This document shows positions 33,701 through 42,193 of a stretch of 64,000 nucleotides of DNA, piece by piece (the stretch's first letter is position 1; each line of letters opens with the position of its first letter). The notes under the pieces are model-generated. The model was given only the letters and a program-made list of their open reading frames with translations. It searched no databases and was not told where the DNA came from. Both the position numbers and the translations under genes were made by a program. Location: positions 1-64,000 of the forward strand of contig NZ_LQIV01000042.1 in NCBI RefSeq assembly GCF_001500125.1, in the 5' to 3' direction. The stretch comes from Mycobacterium sp. IS-1742 (GTDB lineage Bacteria > Actinomycetota > Actinomycetes > Mycobacteriales > Mycobacteriaceae).

Positions 33701-34203
33701 CGGTCACGCGGACGAGGCCGTCCGCCCCGGGGACGACGGTCGTGCGGCGGGCGCTGCTGGGGCTGACGCTGGCCGGTATCCTCGCGACCGCATTCGAACT
33801 GGCCTCGGAACGTCACTGGAACGGCTTGGAACAGTTCATCCCCTGGTTCGCCCTGACCGTGCTCACGGTCGCGCTCGTTCTCGCGTGTCTGCGCAGCGGG
33901 CCCGCGCACCTGCTGGCGCGGGCGCTGGCGGTCCTGGTGGTCTGCGCGTCGATCTACGGCGTCGTCGACCACGTGGCGGTCAACCACAATTCCGGACCCC
34001 TCGATCAGCGGTATGCGGAGACCTGGGAGGCGATGCCGGTGACCGAGCAGTGGTGGCTGGCGATCACCAAGGCCGTCGGGCCTGCGCCGACCCTCGCGCC
34101 CGGGATCCTGGCGCAGACCGCCCTGCTGCTCCTCCTCGCGAGCCTGCTGCGGGTGCGCCGGCCCGAGGACTCCGAGGCAGGTCGCGTCACCGCCGACCGC
34201 TGA
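33697..34203 (+). CDS. Four-helix integral membrane protein of unknown function
   Basis: Predicted inner-membrane protein of 168 aa with about four hydrophobic segments (around residues 18-35, 48-65, 72-92 and 128-148) and a short extracytoplasmic loop rich in Trp and charged residues (YAETWEAMPVTEQWWLAITK). No domain recognised. Start GTG 33697 overlaps the lipoprotein stop by 4 bp. Its 3' end overlaps the convergent methyltransferase gene by 17 bp. Confidence 0.65.
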   Translation: MTVTRTRPSAPGTTVVRRALLGLTLAGILATAFELASERHWNGLEQFIPWFALTVLTVALVLACLRSGPAHLLARALAVLVVCASIYGVVDHVAVNHNSGPLDQRYAETWEAMPVTEQWWLAITKAVGPAPTLAPGILAQTALLLLLASLLRVRRPEDSEAGRVTADR

Positions 34204-35116
34204 TGAAGGCACTGCGCGGGACGACGTCGGCGACGTCGTCGTCGGCCTTCCGGCCGTATCCGCCCATGGCGTCGCGGACGTCGACGACGTCGACGGTCCA
34301 TCCGCGTCCCGCCAGCCAGTCCGCGACGTCGGCGCGCTCATCGACGACCCAGAGGGCCGAGGCATCGGGGAACTCGCCGCCGCTTCTGGCCGCCGCCGCC
34401 CGCCCCTGGTCGAAGCGATCCTTGATCAAGGCCAGATTCGTCGGCTCGAAGAACTCGGGGGTGAGCACGTCGACGGCGATCCGACTGCCCGGCGCACTCA
34501 GGCCATCGAGCCGATTCATCAGCTGGTCTTGTTCGGCTCCCGAGAAGTAGACCAGCAGTCCCTCCGCGAGCCACAGGGTCGCTCGACGGGGATCGAAACC
34601 GGCCTGACACAACGGGTCACACCATTCGTCGCGTAGGTCGACCGGTACGGGAACATACGGCTCAGCGGGGACGACACCGCGCTCGTCCAGGACTGCGTTC
34701 TTGAACGCGAGCACAGCGGGCTGATCGATCTCGAACACCACGCTTCCTGGGGGTCGCGGCAGGCGCCACGCCCGCGCGTCCAGTCCGGCGCCGAGAACGA
34801 CCACCTGCGGCACTCCCGACTCGCCGGCGGCGAGGACCTGGTCGTCGAACCACCTGGTGCGCGCCGCGATGTAATCCCACAACGCCTCGAGCCTGCGCCA
34901 GGCCAGCGGATCGTCGTCGTGTACCCCGGCGAGCACGGCGCCGAACTGTGACGCGGCACCTCGTTGCATCGCGGCATCGAGGAACATCTGGGCGTACGGG
35001 TCGGCGAACAACGGCTCCGGGAAGCCGGCCTCCCGGGCTCTCGCGACGGCGGTGGCGATCGCGGTGGCACCGACGCTCTCCGACACGTCCCAGTCGTCGT
35101 GGCCGGTTCTGGTCAT
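34187..35116 (-). CDS. SAM-dependent methyltransferase, LCMT/PPM-like mycobacterial family
   Basis: Protein of 309 aa belonging to the large mycobacterial family of leucine carboxyl methyltransferase-like enzymes (TIGR00027 type). The N-terminal segment DVSESVGATAIATAVARA, motif I (VVVLGAGLDARAWRL), an FEIDQP acid and WLAEGLLVYF are all family hallmarks. These enzymes often act on polyketide or lipid carboxyl groups, but individual substrates are mostly unknown. ATG 35116 has GGGGGAGG upstream. Confidence 0.85.
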   Translation of the reverse strand: MTRTGHDDWDVSESVGATAIATAVARAREAGFPEPLFADPYAQMFLDAAMQRGAASQFGAVLAGVHDDDPLAWRRLEALWDYIAARTRWFDDQVLAAGESGVPQVVVLGAGLDARAWRLPRPPGSVVFEIDQPAVLAFKNAVLDERGVVPAEPYVPVPVDLRDEWCDPLCQAGFDPRRATLWLAEGLLVYFSGAEQDQLMNRLDGLSAPGSRIAVDVLTPEFFEPTNLALIKDRFDQGRAAAARSGGEFPDASALWVVDERADVADWLAGRGWTVDVVDVRDAMGGYGRKADDDVADVVPRSAFISGRR

Positions 35117-35220
35117 CGATGCCTCCCCCAAAAGCACGCGTCGGTGCCGCCTCCTACGCCATGGTCGCGGGATGCGCCGCTCGAGACATCATCCGAACGG
35201 GTGAAGGCACCGCGCGGGCT

Positions 35221-36603
35221 TCAGCGGACCGGCTGAACCGAATCCAGCGGGGCGTCCTTTGTCTCGCGCATGACCAGGACCGCGATGAACGTGAGCGAAC
35301 CGGCAATCAGCAGATACACGCCCACCCAGCCGACGCCGTAGGTCGTCGCGAGCCAGGTGGCGATGAACGGGGCCACCGCCGCGCCGAGAATGCTCGACAC
35401 GTTGTAGGCGATGCCGGATCCCGTGTAGCGGACATTGGTCGGGAACAGCTCGGGCAGCACGGCGCTCATCGGGCCGAAGGTGAAACCCATCAACGTCATG
35501 CCGATGATCAGGAACACCACCATCGTCGCCGGTGAGGTGTCCGCGGAGCCGAGCAGCGGAGCGAACAGCAGACCGTAGGCCATGATGCCCGCGGTGACCG
35601 CGAGCAGCGTGCGGCGTCGCCCGAACCGGTCGGCGCACAGGCCCGACAGCGGGAGGACCGCCGCGAAGAACAGCACCGCGATCAGCTGCATCTCGAGGAA
35701 GTCGACGTACGGGAAGCCGCGGCCGGTGCCCTCGGGCGGCTTCTTGCCGGTGCCGAAGCTCAGCGCCCACGTCGTGACGATGTAGAACAGCGTGTAGGTC
35801 GCGAGCATCACGAAGGTGCCGATGATCAGCTGCCGCCAGCTCGTTCGGAACACCTTGGCCAGTGGCGCCTTGACCTTCTCGCCGCGGGCGACCGCGCGGG
35901 TGAAGACCGGGGTCTCCATGATGCGCAGGCGCACGTACAGCCCGAGCGCGACCATGACGGCGCTCAGCAGGAACGGCACGCGCCAGCCCCACGTGAGGAA
36001 CGCGCCGTCCATGTCCGGGCTCACATTGCTGTGCCCGAGCAGGAGGATCAACCCGAGGAACACCCCGTTGGCCAGCAGGAAGCCCAGCGGGGCGCCGAGT
36101 TGGGGCCACATCGCGGCCCAGCCGCGCTTGCCGGGTTTGGCGGTTTCGGTGGCCAGCAGGGCCGCACCGCTCCATTCCCCGCCGAGGGCCAGGCCCTGGG
36201 AGAAACGCATGATCGCCAGCAGCGCCGGGGCGATGACTCCCACCTGCGAGTAGGTCGGCAGCAGGCCGATCGCGAACGTGGCGATGCCCATCACCAGCAG
36301 CGAGGCGACCAGCGTGGTCTTGCGGCCCGCGCGGTCGCCGAAATGGCCGAACAGCACGGACCCGAGCGGGCGCGCGACGAAGGCGAGACCGAACGTGGCC
36401 AGCGACGCCAGCAGCGCAGTCGTCGAGTCGCTCTTCGGGAAGAACAGGTGCGGGAAGACCGACACGGCCGCGGTCGCATAGATGTAGAAGTCGTAGAACT
36501 CGATGGTCGTCCCGACCATCGAGGCGATCACGATGCGCCGGCGGGGTACACCGCCCACCAGCTCGCCGGCCGCGCGGTCCGTGTCGACGGCGTCGCTCGT
36601 CAT
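35221..36603 (-). CDS. MFS transporter, metabolite:H+ symporter (MHS) family
   Basis: Twelve-helix secondary transporter of 460 aa. It shows MHS hallmarks: the N-terminal TTIEFYDFYIYATAAV segment, loop 2-3 motif RPLGSVLFGHFGDRAGRK, and the loop 8-9 repeat SGLCADRFGRRR. Family members import carboxylates, betaines or aromatic acids with protons. The neighbouring decayed benD/MFS fragments hint at an aromatic-acid context, but the substrate is not determinable. ATG 36603 is preferred because the extension to 36756 is unlike MHS N-termini. Confidence 0.85.
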   Translation of the reverse strand: MTSDAVDTDRAAGELVGGVPRRRIVIASMVGTTIEFYDFYIYATAAVSVFPHLFFPKSDSTTALLASLATFGLAFVARPLGSVLFGHFGDRAGRKTTLVASLLVMGIATFAIGLLPTYSQVGVIAPALLAIMRFSQGLALGGEWSGAALLATETAKPGKRGWAAMWPQLGAPLGFLLANGVFLGLILLLGHSNVSPDMDGAFLTWGWRVPFLLSAVMVALGLYVRLRIMETPVFTRAVARGEKVKAPLAKVFRTSWRQLIIGTFVMLATYTLFYIVTTWALSFGTGKKPPEGTGRGFPYVDFLEMQLIAVLFFAAVLPLSGLCADRFGRRRTLLAVTAGIMAYGLLFAPLLGSADTSPATMVVFLIIGMTLMGFTFGPMSAVLPELFPTNVRYTGSGIAYNVSSILGAAVAPFIATWLATTYGVGWVGVYLLIAGSLTFIAVLVMRETKDAPLDSVQPVR

Positions 36604-36667
36604 GCCACACCCCTCCCCTGCCACCGGGTGTGGCACCGGCACATCATGCCAGCGGGTGCGCCGGAGG

Positions 36668-36908
36668 TTATCCCTCGCCGCCGAGTTCGGTGTCGTCCCG
36701 GTCGTTCTCGGCGGTGTCCTGGGCCATCGCCGACCCGTCGAGCCACTTCTGGACATCGCCGCCGAGACGGTCCGCGGACAGCTGGGCGAAGTCGAGCGCC
36801 TGCACCGCCGTTGCCGCCAAGACCTTCATGGCGCGTCCGCTGTGGTGTATCTGCGCCATCAGCTCGATGAGTGCGTCATTGCCGTCGGCGTTCAACACCG
36901 ACAGATAC
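36668..36908 (-). pseudogene. 5'-truncated gene fragment of unknown family
   Basis: An open frame on the minus strand reads as a plausible protein C-terminus (for example NDALIELMAQIHHSGRAMKV) with genome-like codon use and ends at 36668. It has no start region: the opposite-strand MFS fragment begins at the same point (about 36908). I interpret it as a gene tail left by a rearrangement; a short internal ORF starting at an in-frame ATG cannot be excluded. Confidence 0.4.
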
Positions 36909-37040
36909 CGACGGGCATCGGCTCCGCACTGGGCGGGTGGATGCTGGGCAGTTTCGGTGTCGGCGGCCATTTCGGTCTGATCGCGGTCCCGCTCGCGATC
37001 GCCGCGCTGGCCACGCTGGCGCTGCGTCCGCGGCGGCGCC
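36909..37040 (+). pseudogene. C-terminal fragment of an MFS transporter
   Basis: About 44 codons encode a typical final pair of transporter helices (TGIGSALGGWMLGSFGVGGH, then AVPLAIAALATLALRPRRRR). Nothing upstream continues the protein in any frame. It probably belonged to an aromatic-acid symporter next to benD. Confidence 0.55.
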
Positions 37041-37612
37041 GGGTATCGGCCGGGGCGTGGCCGTCGGTATCGCGGCCGACGCCGCGTGCGAGAAGATCGC
37101 CGGCACCCGAGCCCAGGCCCGCGCGTTCGTGTGCGGTCTCGAAACATACTACGGCGCAACAGATTTGATGGACGTCGCGATCGCCCAGTTCGGACGCGTC
37201 GACGTGCTGGTGAACAACGTCGGCGGCACGATCTGGCGCAAGCCGTTCGAGCACTACGACGAGAAGCAGATCCTGGCGGACCTGCACCGGTCGCTGCTGC
37301 CGACGCTGTGGTGCTCACGGGCGGTGCTGCCGCACATGATCGACCGCGGAGCCGGCGTGATCGTCAACGTCTCGTCGAACGCGACGCGGAGCATCAACCG
37401 GTATCCCGCCTGACCCCGAACCGCTCAGCGCCGACGAACAGCGCTGGCACGAGGAGACGGTGGTGCAGAGCACCGAGAGCACCTTCCTCATGCGCTACAG
37501 CACGGTCGAGGAGCAGGTGCGCCCGATCCTGTTCATGACCTCCGACGACGCGAGCTACCTCACCGGCACGGTGCTGGAGGTCAGCGGGCGACCGTGGCTG
37601 AGCAGGGCCTAG
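37036..37612 (+). pseudogene. benD: Broken benzoate diol dehydrogenase (BenD) gene
   Basis: Remnant of the SDR that converts 1,6-dihydroxycyclohexa-2,4-diene-1-carboxylate to catechol. Frame 1 (37036-37413) starts mid-Rossmann (GIGRGVAVGIAAD), has lost part of the early domain, then matches BenD well (FGRVDVLVNNVGGTIW and PTLWCSRAVLPHMI) and stops after SINRYPA, before the YxxxK active site. Sequence resumes in another frame at about 37409 (PEPLSADEQRW) and runs to a TAG at 37610-37612. About 60 residues including the catalytic Tyr/Lys are missing. The 3' end overlaps the nrdF stop region. Confidence 0.75.
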
Positions 37613-38583
37613 AAGTCCCAGTCCTCGTCCTCGGTGACCACGGCTTTGCCGATCACATAGCTGGACCCCGAGCCGGAGAAGAAGTCGTGGTTCTCGTCGG
37701 CGTTGGGGCTCAGCGCGGACAGGATCGCCGGGTTGACGTCCGTCTCGTCCTTCGGGAACAGCGCCTCGTAGCCGAGGTTCATCAGCGCCTTGTTGGCGTT
37801 GTAGCGCAGGAACTTCTTGACGTCCTCGCTGAGGCCGACACCGTCGTAAAGGTCCTGGGTGTACTCGACCTCGTTGTCGTAGAGCTCGAAGAGCAACTCG
37901 TAGGTGTAGTCCTTGAGCTCCTGCTTGCGGGCCTCGGTCTCCAGGGCCAGGCCGCGCTGGAACTTGTAGCCGATGTAGTACCCGTGCACGGCCTCGTCGC
38001 GGATGATCAACCGGATCATGTCGGCGGTGTTGGTGAGCTTGGCCCGGCTAGACCAGTACATCGGCAGGTAGAAGCCGGAGTAGAACAGGAAGCTCTCCAG
38101 CAGCGTGGAGGCGACCTTGCGCTTGAGCGGGTCGTCACCCTTGTAGAAGTCCATGACGATCTGCGCCTTGCGCTGCAGGTTCGGGTTCTCCTCCGACCAG
38201 CGGAACGCCTCGTCGATCTCGGCGGTCGAGCACAGCGTGGAGAAGATGTTGCTGTAGCTCTTGGCGTGCACCGACTCCATGAACGCGATGTTGGTGTACA
38301 CCGCCTCCTCGTGCGGGGTGAGCGCGTCGGGGATGAGGCTGACCGCGCCGACGGTGCCCTGGATGGTGTCGAGCAGGGTCAGGCCGGTGAACACCCGCAT
38401 CGTGAGCTGCTTCTCGTGGTCGTTCAGGGTGCCCCAGGACGGGATGTCGTTGGACACCGGCACCTTTTCCGGCAGCCAGAAGTTGCCGGTGAGCCGCTCC
38501 CACACCTCGGCGTCCTTGTCGTCCTGCAGGCGGTTCCAGTTGATCGCCGAGACGCGGTCAATCAGCTTCATGCCATCACTCAC
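37609..38583 (-). CDS. nrdF: Class Ib ribonucleotide reductase small subunit
   Basis: Provides the tyrosyl radical for aerobic deoxynucleotide synthesis, working with NrdE, NrdI and NrdH. The 324 aa protein is nearly identical to mycobacterial NrdF2. Dimetal ligands are seen in LLDTIQGT, FMESVHAKSYSN (with the radical tyrosine) and IIRDEAVHGYYIG, and the C-terminal tail (VVTEDEDWDF) binds NrdE. The GTG start at 38583 precedes an in-frame ATG at 38571. As in M. tuberculosis, it is separated from nrdHIE. Two NrdR-like boxes lie upstream. Confidence 0.96.
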   Translation of the reverse strand: MSDGMKLIDRVSAINWNRLQDDKDAEVWERLTGNFWLPEKVPVSNDIPSWGTLNDHEKQLTMRVFTGLTLLDTIQGTVGAVSLIPDALTPHEEAVYTNIAFMESVHAKSYSNIFSTLCSTAEIDEAFRWSEENPNLQRKAQIVMDFYKGDDPLKRKVASTLLESFLFYSGFYLPMYWSSRAKLTNTADMIRLIIRDEAVHGYYIGYKFQRGLALETEARKQELKDYTYELLFELYDNEVEYTQDLYDGVGLSEDVKKFLRYNANKALMNLGYEALFPKDETDVNPAILSALSPNADENHDFFSGSGSSYVIGKAVVTEDEDWDF

Positions 38584-38643
38584 CAGAACCCCACTTCACC
38601 AGGTGTTTTCGCCAGTTCGCCGCAGGCCCCGCGGCTACTGCCG

Positions 38644-38691
38644 ACACTACTCGTAGTAGCCGACACCACGAGCGAACCCCACATATTGGGT
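38644..38691. promoter_or_regulatory. Tandem NrdR boxes upstream of nrdF
   Basis: ACACTACTCGTAGTAG (38644-38659) and ACCCCACATATTGGGT (38676-38691) both resemble the 16-bp NrdR consensus (acaCwAtATaTwGtgt). Their starts are 32 bp apart, three helical turns, the canonical spacing for NrdR repression. They lie 61-108 bp upstream of the nrdF start. Confidence 0.65.
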
Positions 38692-38709
38692 TCGTGGCGT
38701 GTCGCGCGC

Positions 38710-39450
38710 TCAGGCGACGTGTTCCTGTCGGCGCACACCCTCGTGCAGGGGGAGGTCCGGGTCGATGGCAATGCCGAGCAGTTCACACGTCCCGTTGATC
38801 GACCCGATCATGATCGTCGTGAGGTGGGCGACGAACTCTTCCGAAGGCATTCGCCGGGGACTGTCCTGTTCGACCCCCAGCCACCAGTCGGTGGCCGAGG
38901 CGATCGACCCGAATGCGGCGTAGGCGGCGAGTTCGAGCGCGGCGGCGTCCAGCTCGATCTCCCGCAACTCGTTGTCGAACAGTTCGGCCATCGCGAGCGT
39001 GATCTCGCGGCTCTCGTTGAGCGCGCGCATGGTCGATTCGCTCTGCTCGGCGAAGCGGCCCTGGATCAGGAACCGGATGACGTTGGGATGCTCGTCGACC
39101 AGCCGCACGTACTGTTCGACGCTGCGCCGGATGACCTCCCGCCCGGAGTCCACGGACAGGTCGATCGACGGGAAGATGGCCGCCCACAACATGTCCCGCA
39201 GCCGCTGACCGATGGCCTGGAAGAGGTCCGACTTGTCGGTGAAGTGGCGGTAGATCTTGGGCTTGGCGGTGCCGGCCTCTTCGGCGATCTCCCGCAGGCT
39301 GACCTCGGGACCCTGCCGGTCGATGGCCCGGAACGCGGCGTCGACGATCTCCGAGCGCACCTTCTTGCGGTGCTCGCGCCAGCGTTCGCTGCGCGCGTCC
39401 ACTTTGCCGCCCGGTTCACCCCCGGTGCGTGCTCTCGAAGCTCGTCGCAC
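38710..39450 (-). CDS. TetR-family regulator (Rv3050c-like)
   Basis: Regulator of 246 aa with a highly basic N-terminal extension (about 30 residues), an HTH at about 35-80 (VSLREIAEEAGTAKPKIYRH) and an all-helical ligand domain. It is divergent from the flavoprotein at 39604, and a perfect 12-bp palindrome sits over that gene's -10 region. The pair is therefore likely a regulator and its target. Corresponds by position to Rv3050c. Confidence 0.8.
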   Translation of the reverse strand: MRRASRARTGGEPGGKVDARSERWREHRKKVRSEIVDAAFRAIDRQGPEVSLREIAEEAGTAKPKIYRHFTDKSDLFQAIGQRLRDMLWAAIFPSIDLSVDSGREVIRRSVEQYVRLVDEHPNVIRFLIQGRFAEQSESTMRALNESREITLAMAELFDNELREIELDAAALELAAYAAFGSIASATDWWLGVEQDSPRRMPSEEFVAHLTTIMIGSINGTCELLGIAIDPDLPLHEGVRRQEHVA

Positions 39451-39563
39451 GCGCTCACTGTACTCGCTTCGGTGCCGCTGACCTGCTCAGAACCCCCTCG
39501 CGGCGAGGTCGCAGGCAAGCCGGTGGGGCGCTCGCCCGCGCAGCCGCCACGACGTACCTTGGG

Positions 39564-39581
39564 TACTATCTGTCGCGACAG
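39564..39581 (+). promoter_or_regulatory. -10 element with abutting TetR-type operator
   Basis: TACTAT (39564-39569) fits a -10 hexamer and is followed directly by the perfect palindrome CTGTCGCGACAG (39570-39581), 22 bp before the flavoprotein ATG. A repressor bound here would block initiation. Confidence 0.5.
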
Positions 39582-39603
39582 CCCGACAGACGAGACGAGA
39601 TTC

Positions 39604-40785
39604 ATGACACAGCGATACGACCTGGTCATCGCAGGTGGCGGCCCTTCGGGCTCGGCCGCGGCGTGGCAGGCCGCGCAGACCGGCGCCAAGGTGGTCGTCC
39701 TGGACAAGGCCGTGTTCCCGCGCGCCAAGCCGTGCGGGGATGGCCTGACCGCACGTGCCGTGAGCTACCTGCAGAAGATGGGCCTGGCCGACGAGGTCGC
39801 CACGTTCCACCGGGTCGACCGCGTGACGGTCTTCAGCCCCAGCCAGTGGGAGCTGTCGTTCCCCAAGCGGCCCGGCATGCCCGACCACGGCCACACCGTC
39901 AGCCGCGAGCACCTCGACACGCTGCTGCTTAAGCACGCCGAGTCCGCGGGCGCAGAGGTGCGCCAGGGCGCCGAGGTCACCGGCCCCGAGGTCGACGCCA
40001 ACGGCCGGGTGATCGGTGTGACGCTCAAGGGCGGCGAGAAGGTCTACGGCGATGCGGTGATCGCCGCCGACGGCGCCTACTCCCCCATCAAGCGCGCCCT
40101 GAAGATCGACTCGCAGTACAACGGCTACTCGGCGATCGCGATCCGGTCGGAGATGCACGCCAACCGGCCGGACTCCGACAGCCTCGACATCTACCTCAAG
40201 CTCGCGTTCCAGGGCGATCAGCTGCCCGGTTACGGCTGGGTGTTCCCGATGGGCGACGGCATCTTCAACATCGGCCTCGGCTACGTCAACAGCTACAAGA
40301 ACTGGCAGTCGATCAACGCCACCCAGTTCCTCGGCGAGTTCCTGCGGACGCTGCCGCGCGAGTGGGACCTGCCGCCGATCGAGGAACTGAAGAAGAACAA
40401 AAGTGTGCGGGCGTGGCGGTTGCCCATGGGCTTCACGGCCTGGCCACCGTGGCGTCCGGGCGTGCTGTTCACCGGCGACTCGCTCGGCGCGGGCAAACCG
40501 GCCTCGGGCGCGGGGATCTCCAAGGCGCTCGAGTCCGGGTTGGCCGCCGGTGAGTGTGCGATCGCCGCGCTGACCAACGGCGGGCCGGATGACTTCACGA
40601 ACTACGCGCAGCGGATGGAAGCCGCCTGGGGTCGGGAGTACAAGCGGGGCCGCTACTTCCACAAGCTGGCCGGCATCCCCGCCATCGCGAACAACGGCAT
40701 CAAGCTGATCGACAACGCGTTCTTCCGGGACCGGATGCTCAAGGCGCTGTACAAGAAGGAGCAGGGCCCGCAGCACAAGTACTGA
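39604..40785 (+). CDS. FAD-dependent oxidoreductase, geranylgeranyl reductase family
   Basis: Flavoprotein of 393 aa: GxGxxG dinucleotide motif at the start (LVIAGGGPSGSAAAW), the GGR-type PCGDGLTARAV segment, a central DGAYSPIKR, and the second FAD motif VLFTGDSLGAGKPASGAGIS. Enzymes of this family reduce prenyl chains (geranylgeranyl groups, menaquinone tails), so an isoprenoid acceptor is likely. ATG 39604 follows closely behind the palindromic operator with a short leader. An intrinsic terminator follows the gene. Confidence 0.82.
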   Translation: MTQRYDLVIAGGGPSGSAAAWQAAQTGAKVVVLDKAVFPRAKPCGDGLTARAVSYLQKMGLADEVATFHRVDRVTVFSPSQWELSFPKRPGMPDHGHTVSREHLDTLLLKHAESAGAEVRQGAEVTGPEVDANGRVIGVTLKGGEKVYGDAVIAADGAYSPIKRALKIDSQYNGYSAIAIRSEMHANRPDSDSLDIYLKLAFQGDQLPGYGWVFPMGDGIFNIGLGYVNSYKNWQSINATQFLGEFLRTLPREWDLPPIEELKKNKSVRAWRLPMGFTAWPPWRPGVLFTGDSLGAGKPASGAGISKALESGLAAGECAIAALTNGGPDDFTNYAQRMEAAWGREYKRGRYFHKLAGIPAIANNGIKLIDNAFFRDRMLKALYKKEQGPQHKY

Positions 40786-40814
40786 GATTTCCGCCCCGCC
40801 GAGTCGTCGGCGCG

Positions 40815-40856
40815 CGCCGGGTGCCGACCTTCGGGTCTGCACCCGGCGTTTCTTTT
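40815..40856 (+). terminator. Intrinsic-type terminator after the flavoprotein gene
   Basis: Stem CGCCGGGTGC/GCACCCGGCG (40815-40824 and 40839-40848), with additional inner pairing, is followed by TTTCTTTT. A rare near-canonical Rho-independent terminator for a high-GC genome. Confidence 0.75.
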
Positions 40857-40943
40857 CCGCCGACGCCCCGACTGTGCGGTTTCGGCCGCGGCGCGCCGGT
40901 GGCCGTATGGGTTCGCACACTGGACGCGCCATAGCCTGAGACC

Positions 40944-41450
40944 ATGTTGCCGATGGCGCCAGGCCTGTCCGACGAGGAGGTCTCGCACGTCGAGTCGACG
41001 TTCGGGTTCGCCTTCGCCGACGATCACCGGGACTTCCTCGCGGCGGGGTTGCCCATCGGCGAGGGCTGGCCCGATTGGCGCGCCGAGGGACACCGGACCC
41101 TAGAGCGGCAACTGCAGCTTCCGGTCGACGGCGTCCTGTTCGCGGTGGAGTGGAAACAGTTCTGGGACGACGGGTGGGGCGAGCGCCCGGCCCGGATGAA
41201 ACACGCATTGCGCAGCGCCGCATACCAGTTGGCGCGCGTTCCCCGACTGGTCCCAGTGCACTCGAACTGTTATCTGCCCGCCGGACCCGGTTCGCGCGGG
41301 CATCCCGTGTTGTCGATCTATCAGGCCGACATCCGGGTCGCCGCCGCCAACCTACTCGACTACGTCACGAGGCTCGCCGCGCCGGGTGGGTGTGCGACGA
41401 CGCCCGCCGCCCAGCCGACGGTCGCGTTCTGGTCCGATCACGTGCGCTGA
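40944..41450 (+). CDS. SMI1/KNR4-like protein
   Basis: Protein of 168 aa whose beginning (GLSDEEVSHVESTFGFAFAD, then HRDFLAAGLPIG) matches the SMI1/KNR4 pattern, with a later H-P-V-L-S-I-Y segment typical of the fold. In bacteria such proteins are frequently immunity proteins in polymorphic toxin systems, but no toxin gene is visible nearby, so it could be an orphan or have another role. No signal peptide. Confidence 0.65.
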   Translation: MLPMAPGLSDEEVSHVESTFGFAFADDHRDFLAAGLPIGEGWPDWRAEGHRTLERQLQLPVDGVLFAVEWKQFWDDGWGERPARMKHALRSAAYQLARVPRLVPVHSNCYLPAGPGSRGHPVLSIYQADIRVAAANLLDYVTRLAAPGGCATTPAAQPTVAFWSDHVR

Positions 41451-41454
41451 GGCG

Positions 41455-42165
41455 TCAGCGGCGGCCGCGTCCGGGCCGGCCCGGTTTGCGGGCGACCTTT
41501 CCCGCTGCGGCGCGGGCAGCCTGCTTGGCGAGGGTCTTCTCGCGTGCGGTGCGCTTCGGTGCCGGCTCGGCCTGACCGCGCGACGATCCGGGTTTGCGGC
41601 CCCGCACGATGCCGATGAACTCCTCGAGTAGCTCTGACTGCGGCCCCTCCGGAAAAGCCAGCGCCACCGGGCAGGTGGGCGCATCGGTGATCGGGCGGTA
41701 GGTGAGGTCCTTGCGGTGGTGGAGCCGCGCCAAGGACTGAGGCACGATGAGCACACCGACCCCTGCGGCGACGAGTTCCACTGCCGCCTCGGTGTTTTCG
41801 GGCCGGTGGTCGACACGAGTACCGGGGACGTCCGGCCAGTCGACGACGTCGTCGAGAGGCAGCAGCGTCGGCTCGCCGTCGAGGTCCGCGGCGGTGATGT
41901 CGTCGGCCGCCGTGAGGAGGTGATCGGTCGGCACCACGGCCACCGTCGTCTCCTCGTAGAGGGGAATCAGCGCCAGGCCAGACGTGTCGGCCGGAAGCCG
42001 CAGCACCGCCACGTCGACGGTGCCGGCCCGTACTTCGGCGGCCGCATCCGCCGCGGCGACGGCGCGCACGTGCAGGGGAACGTCGGGGTGGCGCTCCGCC
42101 CATTTCCGTGCCCACTTCGCGGGCGTCCCGCCGGGGATGTACCCGAGGGTGAGCGAGGGGGTCAC
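41455..42165 (-). CDS. LysR effector-binding domain protein without HTH, with basic C-terminal tail
   Basis: Protein of 236 aa corresponding to the LysR substrate-binding domain only (TLGYIPGGTPAKWARKWAER through ALAFPEGPQSELLEEFIGIV). The usual N-terminal winged helix is absent. The last 35 residues are Lys/Arg/Ala-rich and end in KPGRPGRGRR, resembling an AT-hook. The GTG start at 42165 leaves only 28 bp to the divergent DUF5997 gene, so an upstream HTH is impossible without overlapping it. DNA binding through the tail, or ligand sensing with a partner, are possibilities. Confidence 0.7.
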   Translation of the reverse strand: MTPSLTLGYIPGGTPAKWARKWAERHPDVPLHVRAVAAADAAAEVRAGTVDVAVLRLPADTSGLALIPLYEETTVAVVPTDHLLTAADDITAADLDGEPTLLPLDDVVDWPDVPGTRVDHRPENTEAAVELVAAGVGVLIVPQSLARLHHRKDLTYRPITDAPTCPVALAFPEGPQSELLEEFIGIVRGRKPGSSRGQAEPAPKRTAREKTLAKQAARAAAGKVARKPGRPGRGRR

Positions 42166-42193
42166 TGCCTCAGGCTACCGATACGCTGATGCC

